Assembly: GCF_001938945.1 (NCBI RefSeq)
Contig: NZ_MKIO01000039.1
Span: forward strand, 62,001 to 126,000
Direction of reading: 5' to 3'
Length of the DNA: 64,000 bases
From: Xaviernesmea rhizosphaerae
Lineage (GTDB): Bacteria; Pseudomonadota; Alphaproteobacteria; Rhizobiales; Rhizobiaceae
The notes under the pieces are model-generated. The model saw only the letters and a list, made by a program, of their open reading frames with translations. It made no database searches and had not been told where the DNA came from. Shown here in pieces: positions 17,185 through 26,186 of this stretch. Positions within the stretch are counted from its first letter, which is position 1, and every line of letters starts with the position of its first letter. The translations under genes were made by a program, and so were the position numbers.

Positions 17185-19035
17185 TCAGCCCTCCAGCGCC
17201 TCCAGCTCGTCGATCAGCCCTTCGATCATCGACAGGCCCTTCTGCCAGAAATCGGGATCGGTGGCATCCAGGCCGAAGGGGGCGAGGAGTTCGCTGTGGT
17301 GCTTGCTGCCGCCGGCCTTCAGCAGGTCGAAATACTTGTCCTGGAAGCCGCTCTCGGCCTTCTGGTAAACGGCATAGAGCGAGTTCACCAGGCAGTCGCC
17401 GAAGGCATAGGCATAGACGTAGAAGGGCGAGTGGATGAAGTGGGGGATATAGGTCCACCAGGTCTCGTAGCCGTCCGAAAGCTTGATCGCCGGTCCCAGG
17501 CTTTCCGCCTGCACCGCCATCCAGATCTCGCCGATCGCCTCTGCCGTCAGTTCGCCCTCGCGCCGCGCCGTGTGCAGCCGGCGCTCGAAATCGTAAAAGG
17601 CGATCTGGCGCACGACGGTGTTGATCATGTCCTCGACCTTCTGGGCGAGCATGGCCTTGCGCTCGCGCTTGTCGCGGGTCTGGTCGAGCAAAGCGCGGAA
17701 GGTCAGCATCTCGCCGAAGACGGAGGCGGTCTCTGCCAGCGTCAGCGGGGTGGAGGCCATGAGCGCGCCTTGGCCGCCGGCCAGCACCTGATGCACCCCA
17801 TGGCCGAGCTCATGGGCGAGCGTCATCACGTCGCGCGGCTTGCCCATGTAGTTGACGAGAACATAGGGGTGGGCGGAGGGAACGGTGGGATGCGCGAAGG
17901 CGCCGGGCGCCTTGCCGGGCCGCACAGGCGCATCGATCCAGCCGCCGTCGAAGAAGCGCCGCGCGATCGCGGCCATGTCGGGCGAGAATCCGGCATAGGC
18001 GGAGAGAACCGTCTCGCGCGCCGCATCCCAGCCGATCGTCGCATTCGGCGTTTCCGGCAGGGGCGCGTTGCGGTCCCAGAAATTGAGCGTGTCCATGCCC
18101 AGCCATTTGGCTTTCATGGCGTAGTAGCGATGCGACAGGCGCGGATAAGCGCTCTTGACCGCCTCGGCCAGCGCATCGACCACCTCGCGCTCCACCCGAT
18201 TGGCGAGGTGCCGGCTGTCGGCGATGTCTTCAAAGCCGCGCCAGCGGTCGGAGATTTCCTTGTCCTTGGCCAGCGTGTTGGTGATCAGCGTGAAGACGCC
18301 GAGCTTGTCCTTGAAGGCCTTGGTGAGCCCCTCCGCCACCGCGCGGCGCGTGGCCGGCTCCGGCTCCTGCAGGAGGCTCAGCGCCACTTCGAGCGGCAGC
18401 GTCTCGCCATCGACCGTAACCGTCATCGCCGCCATCGTCTCGTCGAACAGCCGGTTGAAGGCGGCCGCCCCCGTCATCGACTTTTCCAGGAACAGCTGCT
18501 CGATCCGGTCATCGAGCTGATAGGGCTTTTCCAGCCGGAGATCGCGGATCCAGGGGGCATAATGGGCGGCGACCGGATCCTTCGCGATCGCGCCGTCGAT
18601 GGCTGCGTCCTCCAGCCGGTTCATCTCCAGGCCGAAGAACAGGAGGTGGCTGGACAGGTCGGTCAGCTTGGCCTGCACATCGCCATAGAACTTGCCGTTG
18701 GCGGGATCGGTGGTGTTGGAGAAATAGGTAAGGCCGGCAAAGGAGGCGATGCGGCCGATCAGGTCTTCCAGCGCCTCCATCTGGCGGATCGCCGCGCCCA
18801 GGCCCTCGTCGCCCTCCTTGCCGGCGGCCTCTGCGAGCCGGCCCTTCCAGCGTGCCTCGAAGGCCAGCGTCTCGCTCTCGGCGCGGGCGAGATCCTGCCT
18901 GAAGGCGTCGGAGTCCCGACCGGGATAGAGGTCTTCGAGCCGCCAGCTGGGCAGGCTGCCGAGATCGCTGCCCGCGCGCGCCGGGGCGGCGGCGGCATCT
19001 GGGGCGGAAACCGGAAAGGGCTGGATGCGGATCAT
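17185..19035 (-). CDS. pepF: Oligoendopeptidase F (M3 zinc metallopeptidase)
   Basis: A cytoplasmic peptidase cleaving oligopeptides of about 7-17 residues. The 616-residue protein carries the zinc motif TLAHELGHGVHQVLAGG (HExxH) near residue 400 and the third-ligand region TLAETASVFGEML about 25 residues later; SLPSWRLEDLYPGRDSDAF starts the domain. ATG 19035 has AAGGA 10 bases upstream, while the longer frame to 19167 has no signal. The gene is divergent from the response-regulator gene and lies upstream of pabB with a 156-base gap. Confidence 0.95.
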   Translation of the reverse strand: MIRIQPFPVSAPDAAAAPARAGSDLGSLPSWRLEDLYPGRDSDAFRQDLARAESETLAFEARWKGRLAEAAGKEGDEGLGAAIRQMEALEDLIGRIASFAGLTYFSNTTDPANGKFYGDVQAKLTDLSSHLLFFGLEMNRLEDAAIDGAIAKDPVAAHYAPWIRDLRLEKPYQLDDRIEQLFLEKSMTGAAAFNRLFDETMAAMTVTVDGETLPLEVALSLLQEPEPATRRAVAEGLTKAFKDKLGVFTLITNTLAKDKEISDRWRGFEDIADSRHLANRVEREVVDALAEAVKSAYPRLSHRYYAMKAKWLGMDTLNFWDRNAPLPETPNATIGWDAARETVLSAYAGFSPDMAAIARRFFDGGWIDAPVRPGKAPGAFAHPTVPSAHPYVLVNYMGKPRDVMTLAHELGHGVHQVLAGGQGALMASTPLTLAETASVFGEMLTFRALLDQTRDKRERKAMLAQKVEDMINTVVRQIAFYDFERRLHTARREGELTAEAIGEIWMAVQAESLGPAIKLSDGYETWWTYIPHFIHSPFYVYAYAFGDCLVNSLYAVYQKAESGFQDKYFDLLKAGGSKHHSELLAPFGLDATDPDFWQKGLSMIEGLIDELEALEG

Positions 19036-19486
19036 GACAGGTCGTTCCTTTATCAATGCGTTGCGCGCGGGCATCGATGCGCTGCGGGTCGGCGTCCCGA
19101 CGAGGTCTTGACCCGCGAGCACCGGCCCGCCCGCCGGGCGCGGCGCGAGACCACGCGCATCTGACATGCTTTGCCGCGTCCATGTAAGAGGCTGGAGTCG
19201 GGGGAGAAGAGAAGGGCCGCAAAAAGGCCGATGGTTAAAATCCGAGCCTTTCTCAAAAGGGGATGTTCAAGCCCGCCATGCGATGACCAAGCGATCGGAT
19301 CCGCGCCGTTGCCGGGCAGGTTTCCTCGCATCCCTCCGGCGAAGGGGCATCCAATTCAAGGCGGGCAGGTCAAGACCAAGCAAGTCGAGACTGGGCAAGC
19401 CGAGACCAGCAGGTCAAGGCCGGGACATGAAGGTCCCTGTCCGAAGCGGGCAGTTGGCTCTTCGTGCAAGAGGGCGAAGGAGAGGA
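19036..19486. other. Divergent promoter region between pepF and the response regulator
   Basis: About 450 bases without a convincing gene. It holds four imperfect tandem 14-15 base units at 19365-19423, about 65 bases before the regulator start. No clear -35/-10 pair stood out for either gene. Confidence 0.5.
19365..19423 (+). repeat. Four tandem 14-15 base imperfect repeats in the regulator leader
   Basis: Units GCAGGTCAAGACCAA, GCAAGTCGAGACTGG, GCAAGCCGAGACCA and GCAGGTCAAGGCCGG follow one another without gaps (consensus GCARGYCRAGRCC). They lie between the divergent pepF and response-regulator genes, 64 bases upstream of the regulator start. Confidence 0.7.
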
Positions 19487-21019
19487 ATGATGCCGTCTCA
19501 TATTCTGGTGATCGACGACGATCCGGTCCAGCGCCGTCTTCTGGCGGGCATGGTCGAGCAGCTGGGCCATGTGGCGCATCACGCGGAGAACGGACGCGTG
19601 GGCTTGTCGCTCCTGGAGGAGCTGGGCGATCAGGTCGATGTCATCCTTCTCGATCTCATGATGCCGGAAATGAGCGGCCACGCCTTCCTGGAGGAGGTAG
19701 CGCAGCGCGGCATCGATACGCCGGTGATCGTGCAGACGGGGCAGGGCGGCATCGAGACGGTGGTGCATGCCATCCAGGCCGGCGCCTTCGATTTCGTGAT
19801 GAAGCCGGTCTCGCCCGAGCGGCTGACGATCGCCCTGCATCAGGCGATGAAGGTGGAGCGGCGGCATGCGCCATGGGCGGGCGAAAGAGCCGATGCGGGC
19901 GAGGATATCGGCTTTGCCTCCATCGTCTCGGCGAGCCCGGCGATGATCCGCGCGCTCGATCTGGCGCGCCGCGCCGCCGAATGCGACATTCCCGTGCTGA
20001 TCGAGGGCGAGACCGGCGTCGGCAAGAAGCGGCTGGCCCGCGCGATCCATCAGGAGAGCCAGCGGGCGGAGCGGCCCTTCATCGTCGTCGACTGCGCAGC
20101 GCTGACCCCGGTTCATGCCGAAGCAATCCTGTTCGGGCGTGAGCGCGGCCTCGGGCCTGCGGGCGCGCCGCGCCTTTCCGGCAAATTCCGCGATGCCGAG
20201 GGCGGCACGCTCTTGCTCAGCGACATCGCCGCGCTGCCGATGACAGTGCAGGCCAAGCTTTTGCGGGCGGTGCAGTTCGGCGAGATCGAGCCTGTAAACG
20301 CGAATCACCCGATCAAGGTCGATGTGCGCCTGATGGTGGCGAGCGGCCGGGATCTGATCGCCGAGGTGCGGGAGGGCCGGTTCCGCGAGGATCTCTATTA
20401 CCGGCTGAGCGTGTTTCCGATCGCGCTCTCGGCGCTTTCGCGCCGGCGGGAGGATGTGCCGGCGCTCGTGCGACGGCTGGTGCAGCGCCTGGGCGCGGAA
20501 TATGGCCATGGTTCCGGCCAGGGCATCGACGCCGGCGCGCTGGCGCTGCTGACGGCCTATGACTGGCCGGGCAATATCCGCGAACTGGAGGCCACGCTCT
20601 ACCGCGCGCTGCTTCTGGCCGAGGGGCGCGAGCTGACCGTGCGCCATTTCCCCGAGATCACCGCGCGCACCGGGCCGATCGGCCTGCGCAGCATGGCGGC
20701 GGATGGCATGTCTGCCCGTCTGGCCGCCGCCACGCCCGAGGTCGAGGCCGAAACACCGGGCAGGGTGGCCGTTCTCGGAGCCCCGGAGGCTGAGCCGCGC
20801 ACGGCTCGAAGCGATGGCCTGATCGCCACGCTGGACAGCACAGGCGACGTGCGCAAGCTCGCGGAGATCGAGGAGGACATTATCCGCTTCGCGCTCAAAT
20901 TCTATCGCGGGCAGATGAGCCAGGTCGCGCGCAAGCTCGGCATCGGCCGCTCCACGCTCTACCGAAAACTGAAGGATTACGGCATCGATCCCGACAATCC
21001 GCTGAGCAGCGCGGCCTGA
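19487..21019 (+). CDS. NtrC-family response regulator with degenerate sigma-54 AAA+ domain
   Basis: A 510-residue regulator: receiver domain (1-120, phospho-acceptor Asp56 in VILLDLMMPEMSG, Lys106 in FVMKPVSP), AAA+ domain (about 145-380) and Fis-type helix-turn-helix at the end (MSQVARKLGIGRSTLYRKLKDYGI). Walker A is GETGVGKK (174-181). The sigma-54 contact loop GAFTGA is replaced by GLGPAG (221-226), and the Walker B region reads GGTLLLSDI instead of GGTLFLDEI. Contact with sigma-54 and ATP hydrolysis are therefore doubtful; NtrC of Rhodobacter is a precedent for a GAFTGA-less activator working with sigma-70. ATG 19487 (or 19490) follows GGAGAGGA. No histidine kinase gene is adjacent. Confidence 0.88.
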   Translation: MMPSHILVIDDDPVQRRLLAGMVEQLGHVAHHAENGRVGLSLLEELGDQVDVILLDLMMPEMSGHAFLEEVAQRGIDTPVIVQTGQGGIETVVHAIQAGAFDFVMKPVSPERLTIALHQAMKVERRHAPWAGERADAGEDIGFASIVSASPAMIRALDLARRAAECDIPVLIEGETGVGKKRLARAIHQESQRAERPFIVVDCAALTPVHAEAILFGRERGLGPAGAPRLSGKFRDAEGGTLLLSDIAALPMTVQAKLLRAVQFGEIEPVNANHPIKVDVRLMVASGRDLIAEVREGRFREDLYYRLSVFPIALSALSRRREDVPALVRRLVQRLGAEYGHGSGQGIDAGALALLTAYDWPGNIRELEATLYRALLLAEGRELTVRHFPEITARTGPIGLRSMAADGMSARLAAATPEVEAETPGRVAVLGAPEAEPRTARSDGLIATLDSTGDVRKLAEIEEDIIRFALKFYRGQMSQVARKLGIGRSTLYRKLKDYGIDPDNPLSSAA

Positions 21020-21391
21020 TTCGAGGCCCGCACCGCGCCATCTGATCGACCGCATGCGGTGCAAGGCCGGCCAGCGGCTCGTCAAATCTGTTGATTGCGG
21101 CAGGCGAGAGGCGGCATTCCCGGGCCCAGGCTTGTGCCAGGCTGACCCTGCCACGTTTGACCGAAAGGTCCGAAATCACGGGAAACCCGTGTCCAAGCCC
21201 TGTATTTCCAGGGCTCGCGCCTGCTCCATCCCCGGGAAAGGGCGCGAATCACCCGGCGCTGCCGCCGCATGATGGCGTCGTTTAGACCTTGTTAGCCATC
21301 CGTTCACTATATTATAAGGATCGGCGACGACTGTGGCATATTTGCCATGCTGTCACCGTATTTGGCAGTCATCCAGTCTGCCACGAGGCGC
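21020..21391. other. Intergenic region with two adjacent hairpins and a possible promoter
   Basis: Two hairpins sit side by side: CACGGG/CCCGTG (21177-21191) and AGCCCTG/CAGGGCT (21196-21215). A possible promoter for the downstream peptidase gene is TTGTTA (21289-21294), 17 bases, TTATAA (21312-21317). No coding frame was recognised. Confidence 0.45.
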
Positions 21392-23380
21392 ATGTCCTTC
21401 GGACGGGGATCAGGTTTGCAGAATTTTTTCGGAAAGCCCGACGGCTCCATGCTCCGCGACGCTTGCGGGAATGTGGTCCGTAAAATACCGCGGTTGCTCG
21501 CATCGCTCTTGATCGCGAGTGCCCTGGTAACGCCAGGATTCACGCCGACCGTTGAGGCAGCCGGGCAGACCCGGACGCTCAAGCTCTATTTCGTCCATAC
21601 CGGCGAAAAGGCGCAGATCACCTTCAAGCGTAATGGTCGCTACGATCCCAAGGGGTTGCAGCAGATCAACCAGTTCCTGCGCGACTGGCGCCGCAACGAG
21701 CCGACGCGCATGGATCCGCGCCTTCTGGATCTCGTCTGGGAAGTCTACCAGAAGAGCGGATCGCATGAATATATTCACGTCGTCTCCGCCTATCGTTCGC
21801 CTGCGACCAACGGCATGCTGCGCTCGCGCACCAAGGGTGTCGCCAAGAAGAGCCAGCATATGCTTGGCAAGGCGATGGACTTCTACCTGCCCGATGTGAA
21901 GCTCGCCACGCTGCGCGAGATCGGCATGAAATTCCAGGTGGGCGGCGTCGGCTATTATCCGACCTCCGGCTCTCCCTTCGTGCACATGGATGTCGGCGGC
22001 GTGCGCGCCTGGCCGCGCATGAGCCGCAACGAACTCGTGCGCCTCTTCCCCGATGGCCGCACCATGCATCTGCCCGCCGATGGTGGCCCCCTGCCGGGCT
22101 ATGAAGCGGCGGTGGCCGACTACAAGCGCCGCGTCGGTGCCGATGCCATCCAGGTCGCCGGCGGCGGATCGACGGCAACGGGCGAGAAGGACGTGAAGCG
22201 GCGCGCCACCCTGTTCGCCATGCTCTTCGGCGGTGGCGACGAGGACGAGGAACCCACCGCGATCGCCAGCGCGGACGAGGGCGGCGAAGCCCCGGCACCG
22301 GCCCGCAGCCGCGGCAAGCCGGCCGCCGCACCCGCCCAGCCGGTTCTGGCCGGCGTGGAAACGGGCGAGGAGGCTCCGGCCGCCGCCGCGCCGGCGGCGC
22401 AAAAGCCGCTGGCCGTGGCCAATGCGCCGGTCCCGGCTGTGCGCCCCGGTCTGGCGGCCCTGCCGGGCGGCGCTGTCGAGACTGCGCTGGTGGCACCGCC
22501 CCGCAACGCCGCCGCCGAGGCGCTGGCCGCGGCGACGCCGCAGCCGAACCCCGAATTCGCCGATCTTTCCACCTATAAGATTCCCGTGCCGCAGACGCGC
22601 GTCGTGCCCGAGGCCGTGGCCGCCATCGATCCGGCTCTGGCCGAGGAGACGGAACTGGCCTTCGTGCCCGTGCCCGCCTTGCGCCCGGCCGGACAGGATG
22701 CGCTGACCTCGCTTGCCGCCGCCGAGGTTGGAGAGCAGCAGAAGGTCGCCGAGCAGCAGGCCCAGCCGGAACAGCCGCAGCTGACCGAGGTCGCCGCCGC
22801 CGATCCGGATGCGCAGGAAGATGCGGCCGAGCCGGCGCAGATGGTCATTCCCTCTCCCCGCGCGTTGGCGGCCAATCCGCATCCGGCCGTCGCCCAGGCG
22901 GAAACCCGCATCGCCATGGCCGTGCCGACGCCTTCCGCGTCGCAGCGCCCGGCGCAGGCGACCGCCAAGCCGGCCAATGCACGCGATGCGCTGCAGGCGC
23001 CTGTGGAGATGGCGGCCTATCAGCCGGCAAAGGCGACCAGGCCGGATGCCTTCGCCGTGCTCGAGCCGCAGCCTGAGGCGCCGGTGAAGGGCAAGCGGCC
23101 GAAGAAGGAGCAAGCGGAAAGCCATGCGCCGGCCGCCAAGCGCACCGAGCCGAAACTGACCGAGAAGATCATCGCGGAATGGGCTTTGTCCAACAGCCGC
23201 ATGGCCACGCTGTCCGAGCCGGTCAAGGCGCCGCGCTTCGTCTCCAAGGCCCTGCGCGCCTCGCCGACTACGGTCTACTCCGCCGGCTTCTCCGCCGAGC
23301 CGCAGAAGCCGGTCGATACCGCCCGCTTCTCCGGCAGCGCCGTCAATTTCCTCGAAGTGAAGAAGTTCAGCACCAATTGA
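21392..23380 (+). CDS. DUF882/M15-family murein endopeptidase-like protein (MepK/YcbK type) with long disordered tail
   Basis: A periplasmic zinc-peptidase-like protein of about 662 residues. A signal peptide (RLLASLLIASALVTPGF, ending VEAAG) precedes the DUF882 domain (about 60-225 in this numbering). The M15 zinc pattern is present: AYRSPATN, SQHMLGKAMDFYL (His and Asp ligands) and PFVHMDVG (His). E. coli MepK of this family cuts 3-3 mDAP cross-links, which are abundant in polar-growing rhizobia. The remaining 400 or so residues are rich in Ala, Pro, Glu and Gln and look disordered. The start is uncertain: ATG 21347, 21392 and 21449 are all possible, none with a good Shine-Dalgarno. The gene ends in a strong terminator. 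Confidence 0.85.
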   Translation: MSFGRGSGLQNFFGKPDGSMLRDACGNVVRKIPRLLASLLIASALVTPGFTPTVEAAGQTRTLKLYFVHTGEKAQITFKRNGRYDPKGLQQINQFLRDWRRNEPTRMDPRLLDLVWEVYQKSGSHEYIHVVSAYRSPATNGMLRSRTKGVAKKSQHMLGKAMDFYLPDVKLATLREIGMKFQVGGVGYYPTSGSPFVHMDVGGVRAWPRMSRNELVRLFPDGRTMHLPADGGPLPGYEAAVADYKRRVGADAIQVAGGGSTATGEKDVKRRATLFAMLFGGGDEDEEPTAIASADEGGEAPAPARSRGKPAAAPAQPVLAGVETGEEAPAAAAPAAQKPLAVANAPVPAVRPGLAALPGGAVETALVAPPRNAAAEALAAATPQPNPEFADLSTYKIPVPQTRVVPEAVAAIDPALAEETELAFVPVPALRPAGQDALTSLAAAEVGEQQKVAEQQAQPEQPQLTEVAAADPDAQEDAAEPAQMVIPSPRALAANPHPAVAQAETRIAMAVPTPSASQRPAQATAKPANARDALQAPVEMAAYQPAKATRPDAFAVLEPQPEAPVKGKRPKKEQAESHAPAAKRTEPKLTEKIIAEWALSNSRMATLSEPVKAPRFVSKALRASPTTVYSAGFSAEPQKPVDTARFSGSAVNFLEVKKFSTN

Positions 23381-23482
23381 TCGGGCATCCGGAAGCGTGC
23401 TTCCGGACCGACTGCGCTACGCCGAATGTTCGCCGGATCTTGAGGCAGAACTGTCGGCCGATCCCTTCCCCTGATGCCAGAA

Positions 23483-23516
23483 GGCCCGCCGAGCGATGTG
23501 CTCGGCGGGCCTTTTT
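23483..23516 (+). terminator. Intrinsic terminator of the DUF882 gene
   Basis: A 12-base-pair perfect stem, GGCCCGCCGAGC/GCTCGGCGGGCC, with a 5-base loop, then TTTTT. Confidence 0.92.
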
Positions 23517-23518
23517 GC

Positions 23519-23623
23519 TTAGAGCATCGGTCCGAAAAGTGGGAACCGGTTTTCGGATAAATCCGATACGGAAACAAAAGCCTAGAGCAGCGAACTGCAT
23601 ACGATTTTCAGTCCGATGCTCTA
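23519..23623. repeat. Rhizobiaceae-type intergenic palindromic repeat, complete copy
   Basis: Same two-hairpin unit as at 2638-2742, slightly diverged (GATACGG in the spacer, GAGCAGCG in the second hairpin). It lies between the DUF882 terminator and the converging formaldehyde dehydrogenase gene. Confidence 0.9.
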
Positions 23624-23642
23624 GGACGGATCGTGCCTTGCC

Positions 23643-24833
23643 TCAGGCGACCTTGGCCAGCTCGCCATGCGGATCGAGGACGAACTTGGTCGCTGCGCCC
23701 TGGTCGAAGCTTTCATAGCCCTTGGCCGCCTCATCCAGCGGGATGATCTTGGCATTGACGATGTCGGCGATCGGCAGGCGGTCATGCAGGATGGCCTGCA
23801 TCAGCTGCCGGTTGTATTTCAGCACCGGCGTCTGGCCCGTGTGGAAGGACTGGGCCTTGGCCCAGCCGAGGCCGAAGCGCAGCGACAGGCTGCCCTGCTT
23901 GGCGGCATTGTCGACGGCGCCGGGGTCTTCGGTGACATAGAGGCCGGGAATGCCGATCGATCCCGCGGCGCGGGTGATTTCCATCATCTGGTTGAGGACG
24001 ATGGCCGGCTGTTCGCCGCCGGCATGGCCGCGCGCCTCGAAGCCGACGGCGTCGATGGCGCTGTCCACCTCGTTGGTGCCCACCACCTGCGCGATCATGT
24101 CGCCCAGCCGGTCGCTCTTCGACAGGTCGACCGGCTCGAAGCCGACCTTGGCGGCATGATCGAGACGGTCCTTGTTGAAATCGCCGATCATCACCACGGC
24201 CGCGCCGAGGATGCGGGCCGAGGCGGCGGCGGCCAGGCCGACCGGACCGGCGCCGGCGACATAGACCGTCGAGCCGACGCCGACGCCCGCCTTGACGGCG
24301 CCGTGGAAGCCCGTCGGCAGGATGTCGGAGAGCATGGTCAGATCGCGGATCTTGGCCATGGCCTGGTCGCGGTCGGGGAACTTCAGCAGGTTGAAATCCG
24401 CATAGGGCACGGTGACATAGCGGGCCTGCCCGCCGATCCAGCCGCCCATGTCGACATAGCCATAGGCCCCGCCGGCGCGCGCCGGATTGACGGTGAGGCA
24501 GACGCCGGTGTCCTGCGACTTGCAGCAGCGGCAGCGGCCGCAGGCGACGTTAAAGGGCACGGAGACGATATCGCCGATCTCCAGCATCTCCACATCGACG
24601 CCCTTCTCGATCACCTGGCCGGTGATCTCGTGGCCCAGCACCAGGCCGGGCATGGCCGTGGTGCGGCCACGCACCATGTGCTGGTCCGAGCCACAGATAT
24701 TGGTCGATACGACCTTGAGAATCACGCCATGCTCGATCCGGCGGCCATCCGGCGCCTCGAGCTTGGCGTCATCGATGTCGCGGACCTCCACCTGTCCGGG
24801 CTTCAGATAGACGACGCCTCTGTTCCTGCTCAT
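23643..24833 (-). CDS. fdhA: Glutathione-independent formaldehyde dehydrogenase (zinc-dependent alcohol dehydrogenase family)
   Basis: Oxidises formaldehyde to formate with NAD without a glutathione adduct. The 396-residue length matches the Pseudomonas putida enzyme. NICGSDQHMVRGRTTAMPGLVLGHE holds the catalytic zinc residues (GHE), CGRCRCCKSQDTGVC the four structural-zinc cysteines, and VYVAGAGPVGLAAA the NAD loop. The C-terminal half contains the insert DAVGFEARGHAG typical of the family. It is monocistronic, facing the DUF882 gene. The family also contains aldehyde dismutases, so substrate is inferred. Confidence 0.92.
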   Translation of the reverse strand: MSRNRGVVYLKPGQVEVRDIDDAKLEAPDGRRIEHGVILKVVSTNICGSDQHMVRGRTTAMPGLVLGHEITGQVIEKGVDVEMLEIGDIVSVPFNVACGRCRCCKSQDTGVCLTVNPARAGGAYGYVDMGGWIGGQARYVTVPYADFNLLKFPDRDQAMAKIRDLTMLSDILPTGFHGAVKAGVGVGSTVYVAGAGPVGLAAAASARILGAAVVMIGDFNKDRLDHAAKVGFEPVDLSKSDRLGDMIAQVVGTNEVDSAIDAVGFEARGHAGGEQPAIVLNQMMEITRAAGSIGIPGLYVTEDPGAVDNAAKQGSLSLRFGLGWAKAQSFHTGQTPVLKYNRQLMQAILHDRLPIADIVNAKIIPLDEAAKGYESFDQGAATKFVLDPHGELAKVA

Positions 24834-25397
24834 GTCATCTCCTCCTCTTGATTACGCGCCGGTCTTCCTCGAGCCTGCGCGTCTCGGTGGCCGCCGGCAC
24901 GAATCCTGTGCCGGATCGGCTTTCTCCTCCGTCGTGTCCCTTGCCCGCCAGACGCGGGGTCGGGGCCACTGACGCATCCGCGCGATGTTCGGTCTCGCGG
25001 AGTCAGGTTTCCGCCGATACCTCGGGAAAGGCCCTGTCGACCCCTCATGGGGCCTGCCGGTGTTCTCCCGGGCATGCTGCTGGTGATGTCTGCTCTGCCC
25101 TTTCCGGTGCGGCGTGCTGGCCGTCGCGTTCGAGACAGATCCTGTCCGGCCACGCCGCTCCTCAACGGCATGGTCGGTCTCCTCACTGTCGGATCCTATC
25201 ATGACCCGATCTTGACGGGCAGGAGAGCACGAGCGGGCCGCAGGCAAAGGCGGAATTGCGACATGCATGCCCTGCGCCACGACATGGCATCGCAAGGCGC
25301 CTTGCCGCACCGGCAGGCGGATGAGAGGTTGTCATACGCAATCCCGAGGATCCCGTGCGAATTTCGAGGCTTCTGGGAAGAAGGTGATCACGCGAGA

Positions 25398-25491
25398 CGT
25401 CATCCTCCGGCTTGTCCTGAGGACTGCCATGGTGAGGGATTCAAAGAGATATCAGGCGTTTGCAGATGTTTGGGACAAGCCCGGCATGACG
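25398..25491. repeat. Palindromic intergenic element (MITE-like)
   Basis: The ends are inverted repeats: CGTCATCCTCCGGCTTGTCC at 25398-25417 and, in inverse, GGACAAGCCCGGCATGACG at 25473-25491, with an inner GTCCTGAGGAC palindrome. The GTCAT...GGCTTGTCC pattern is one I associate with dispersed rhizobial repeats. No transposase is present. Confidence 0.65.
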
Positions 25492-25644
25492 GAACAAGGA
25501 CTTTGCGCGTCTGTCCGGAAGCTCCAGACATCGCGGAGCGATCAGCCGGATTTCGGATCACGGCTCGCGAATGGCTGCGTCGTGCACTGTGCCCGCCGAT
25601 CATGCTGCCCGCTTATCTCGGCGATCCTGCCGGCAGCGCGCAGG

Positions 25645-25673
25645 AAAAAGCCCGCCAGCGTGATGCGGCGGGC
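25645..25673 (-). terminator. Intrinsic terminator downstream of gapR
   Basis: On the minus strand, GCCCGCC/GGCGGGC with a 10-base loop, followed by TTTTT. About 105 bases past the gapR stop. Confidence 0.8.
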
Positions 25674-25777
25674 CTGGTGTCTTCAAGCGCCTCGGGCCGA
25701 AGCCCGAAAGCGGCTCGCTGTTGATTCTGGCGGGCGGCGGCGTCGGTCCTCGTTCCCGCTCCGACGCGCGCGCTGCC

Positions 25778-26044
25778 TCAGTCGTCGTCCTGGGGCAGTT
25801 CGATCATGCCCAGCGCGGCGAGATAGGTGTCGAGGATGGCTTCCTGCTCGGCCCGCTCGTCCTTGTCCTGCTTGCGGATCTGGATGACCTTGCGCAGGAT
25901 CTTGGTGTCGAAGCCGGTCGCTTTCGCCTCGCCATAGACATCCTTGATGTCGTCGGCGATCGTCTTCTTCTCTTCCTCGAGCCGCTCGATCCGCTCGATG
26001 AACGACCGCAGCTGATCGCGTGCGACTTCATGCGCGTCCGCCAT
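25778..26044 (-). CDS. gapR: GapR, DUF2312 nucleoid-associated protein
   Basis: An 88-residue, highly charged helical protein with the DUF2312 signature ([18 protein letters not shown]...[16 protein letters not shown]). In Caulobacter GapR binds overtwisted DNA ahead of replication and transcription and stimulates topoisomerases; it is conserved in alphaproteobacteria. The signature [17 protein letters not shown] is intact here. AAAGGAG lies a few bases before the ATG. Probably transcribed with its upstream neighbour DUF1244, 142 bases away. Confidence 0.93.
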   Translation of the reverse strand: MADAHEVARDQLRSFIERIERLEEEKKTIADDIKDVYGEAKATGFDTKILRKVIQIRKQDKDERAEQEAILDTYLAALGMIELPQDDD

Positions 26045-26186
26045 GGCAATCTCCTTTTTTGGGGGGAATAGGTTTCAATGGCAGTCCCTGCCGCGAAGCC
26101 GAGGCAAGGTCAAGCCTTGAATCGGTCCGGCAGGTCTGCCCCGGTCCCGGTCGCAGGCTGGGAAAGCGGCGCCAACGGCTTCGCCG

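Larger units (their letters stand above)
24834..25777. other. 944-base intergenic region without a supported gene
   Basis: Open frames on both strands show no start signal, conserved motif or normal composition. Identified pieces are the palindromic element 25398-25491, the gapR terminator 25645-25673, and a fragment near 25308 (CCGGCAGGCGGATGAG) similar to the REP arms at 42253-42447. The fdhA promoter must lie in the left part but was not recognised. Confidence 0.6.

Noticed and set aside
25047-25724. Possible 225-residue protein in the 944-base gap downstream of gapR
   Set aside because: Runs through the palindromic element and the gapR terminator, has no Shine-Dalgarno and no recognisable fold.
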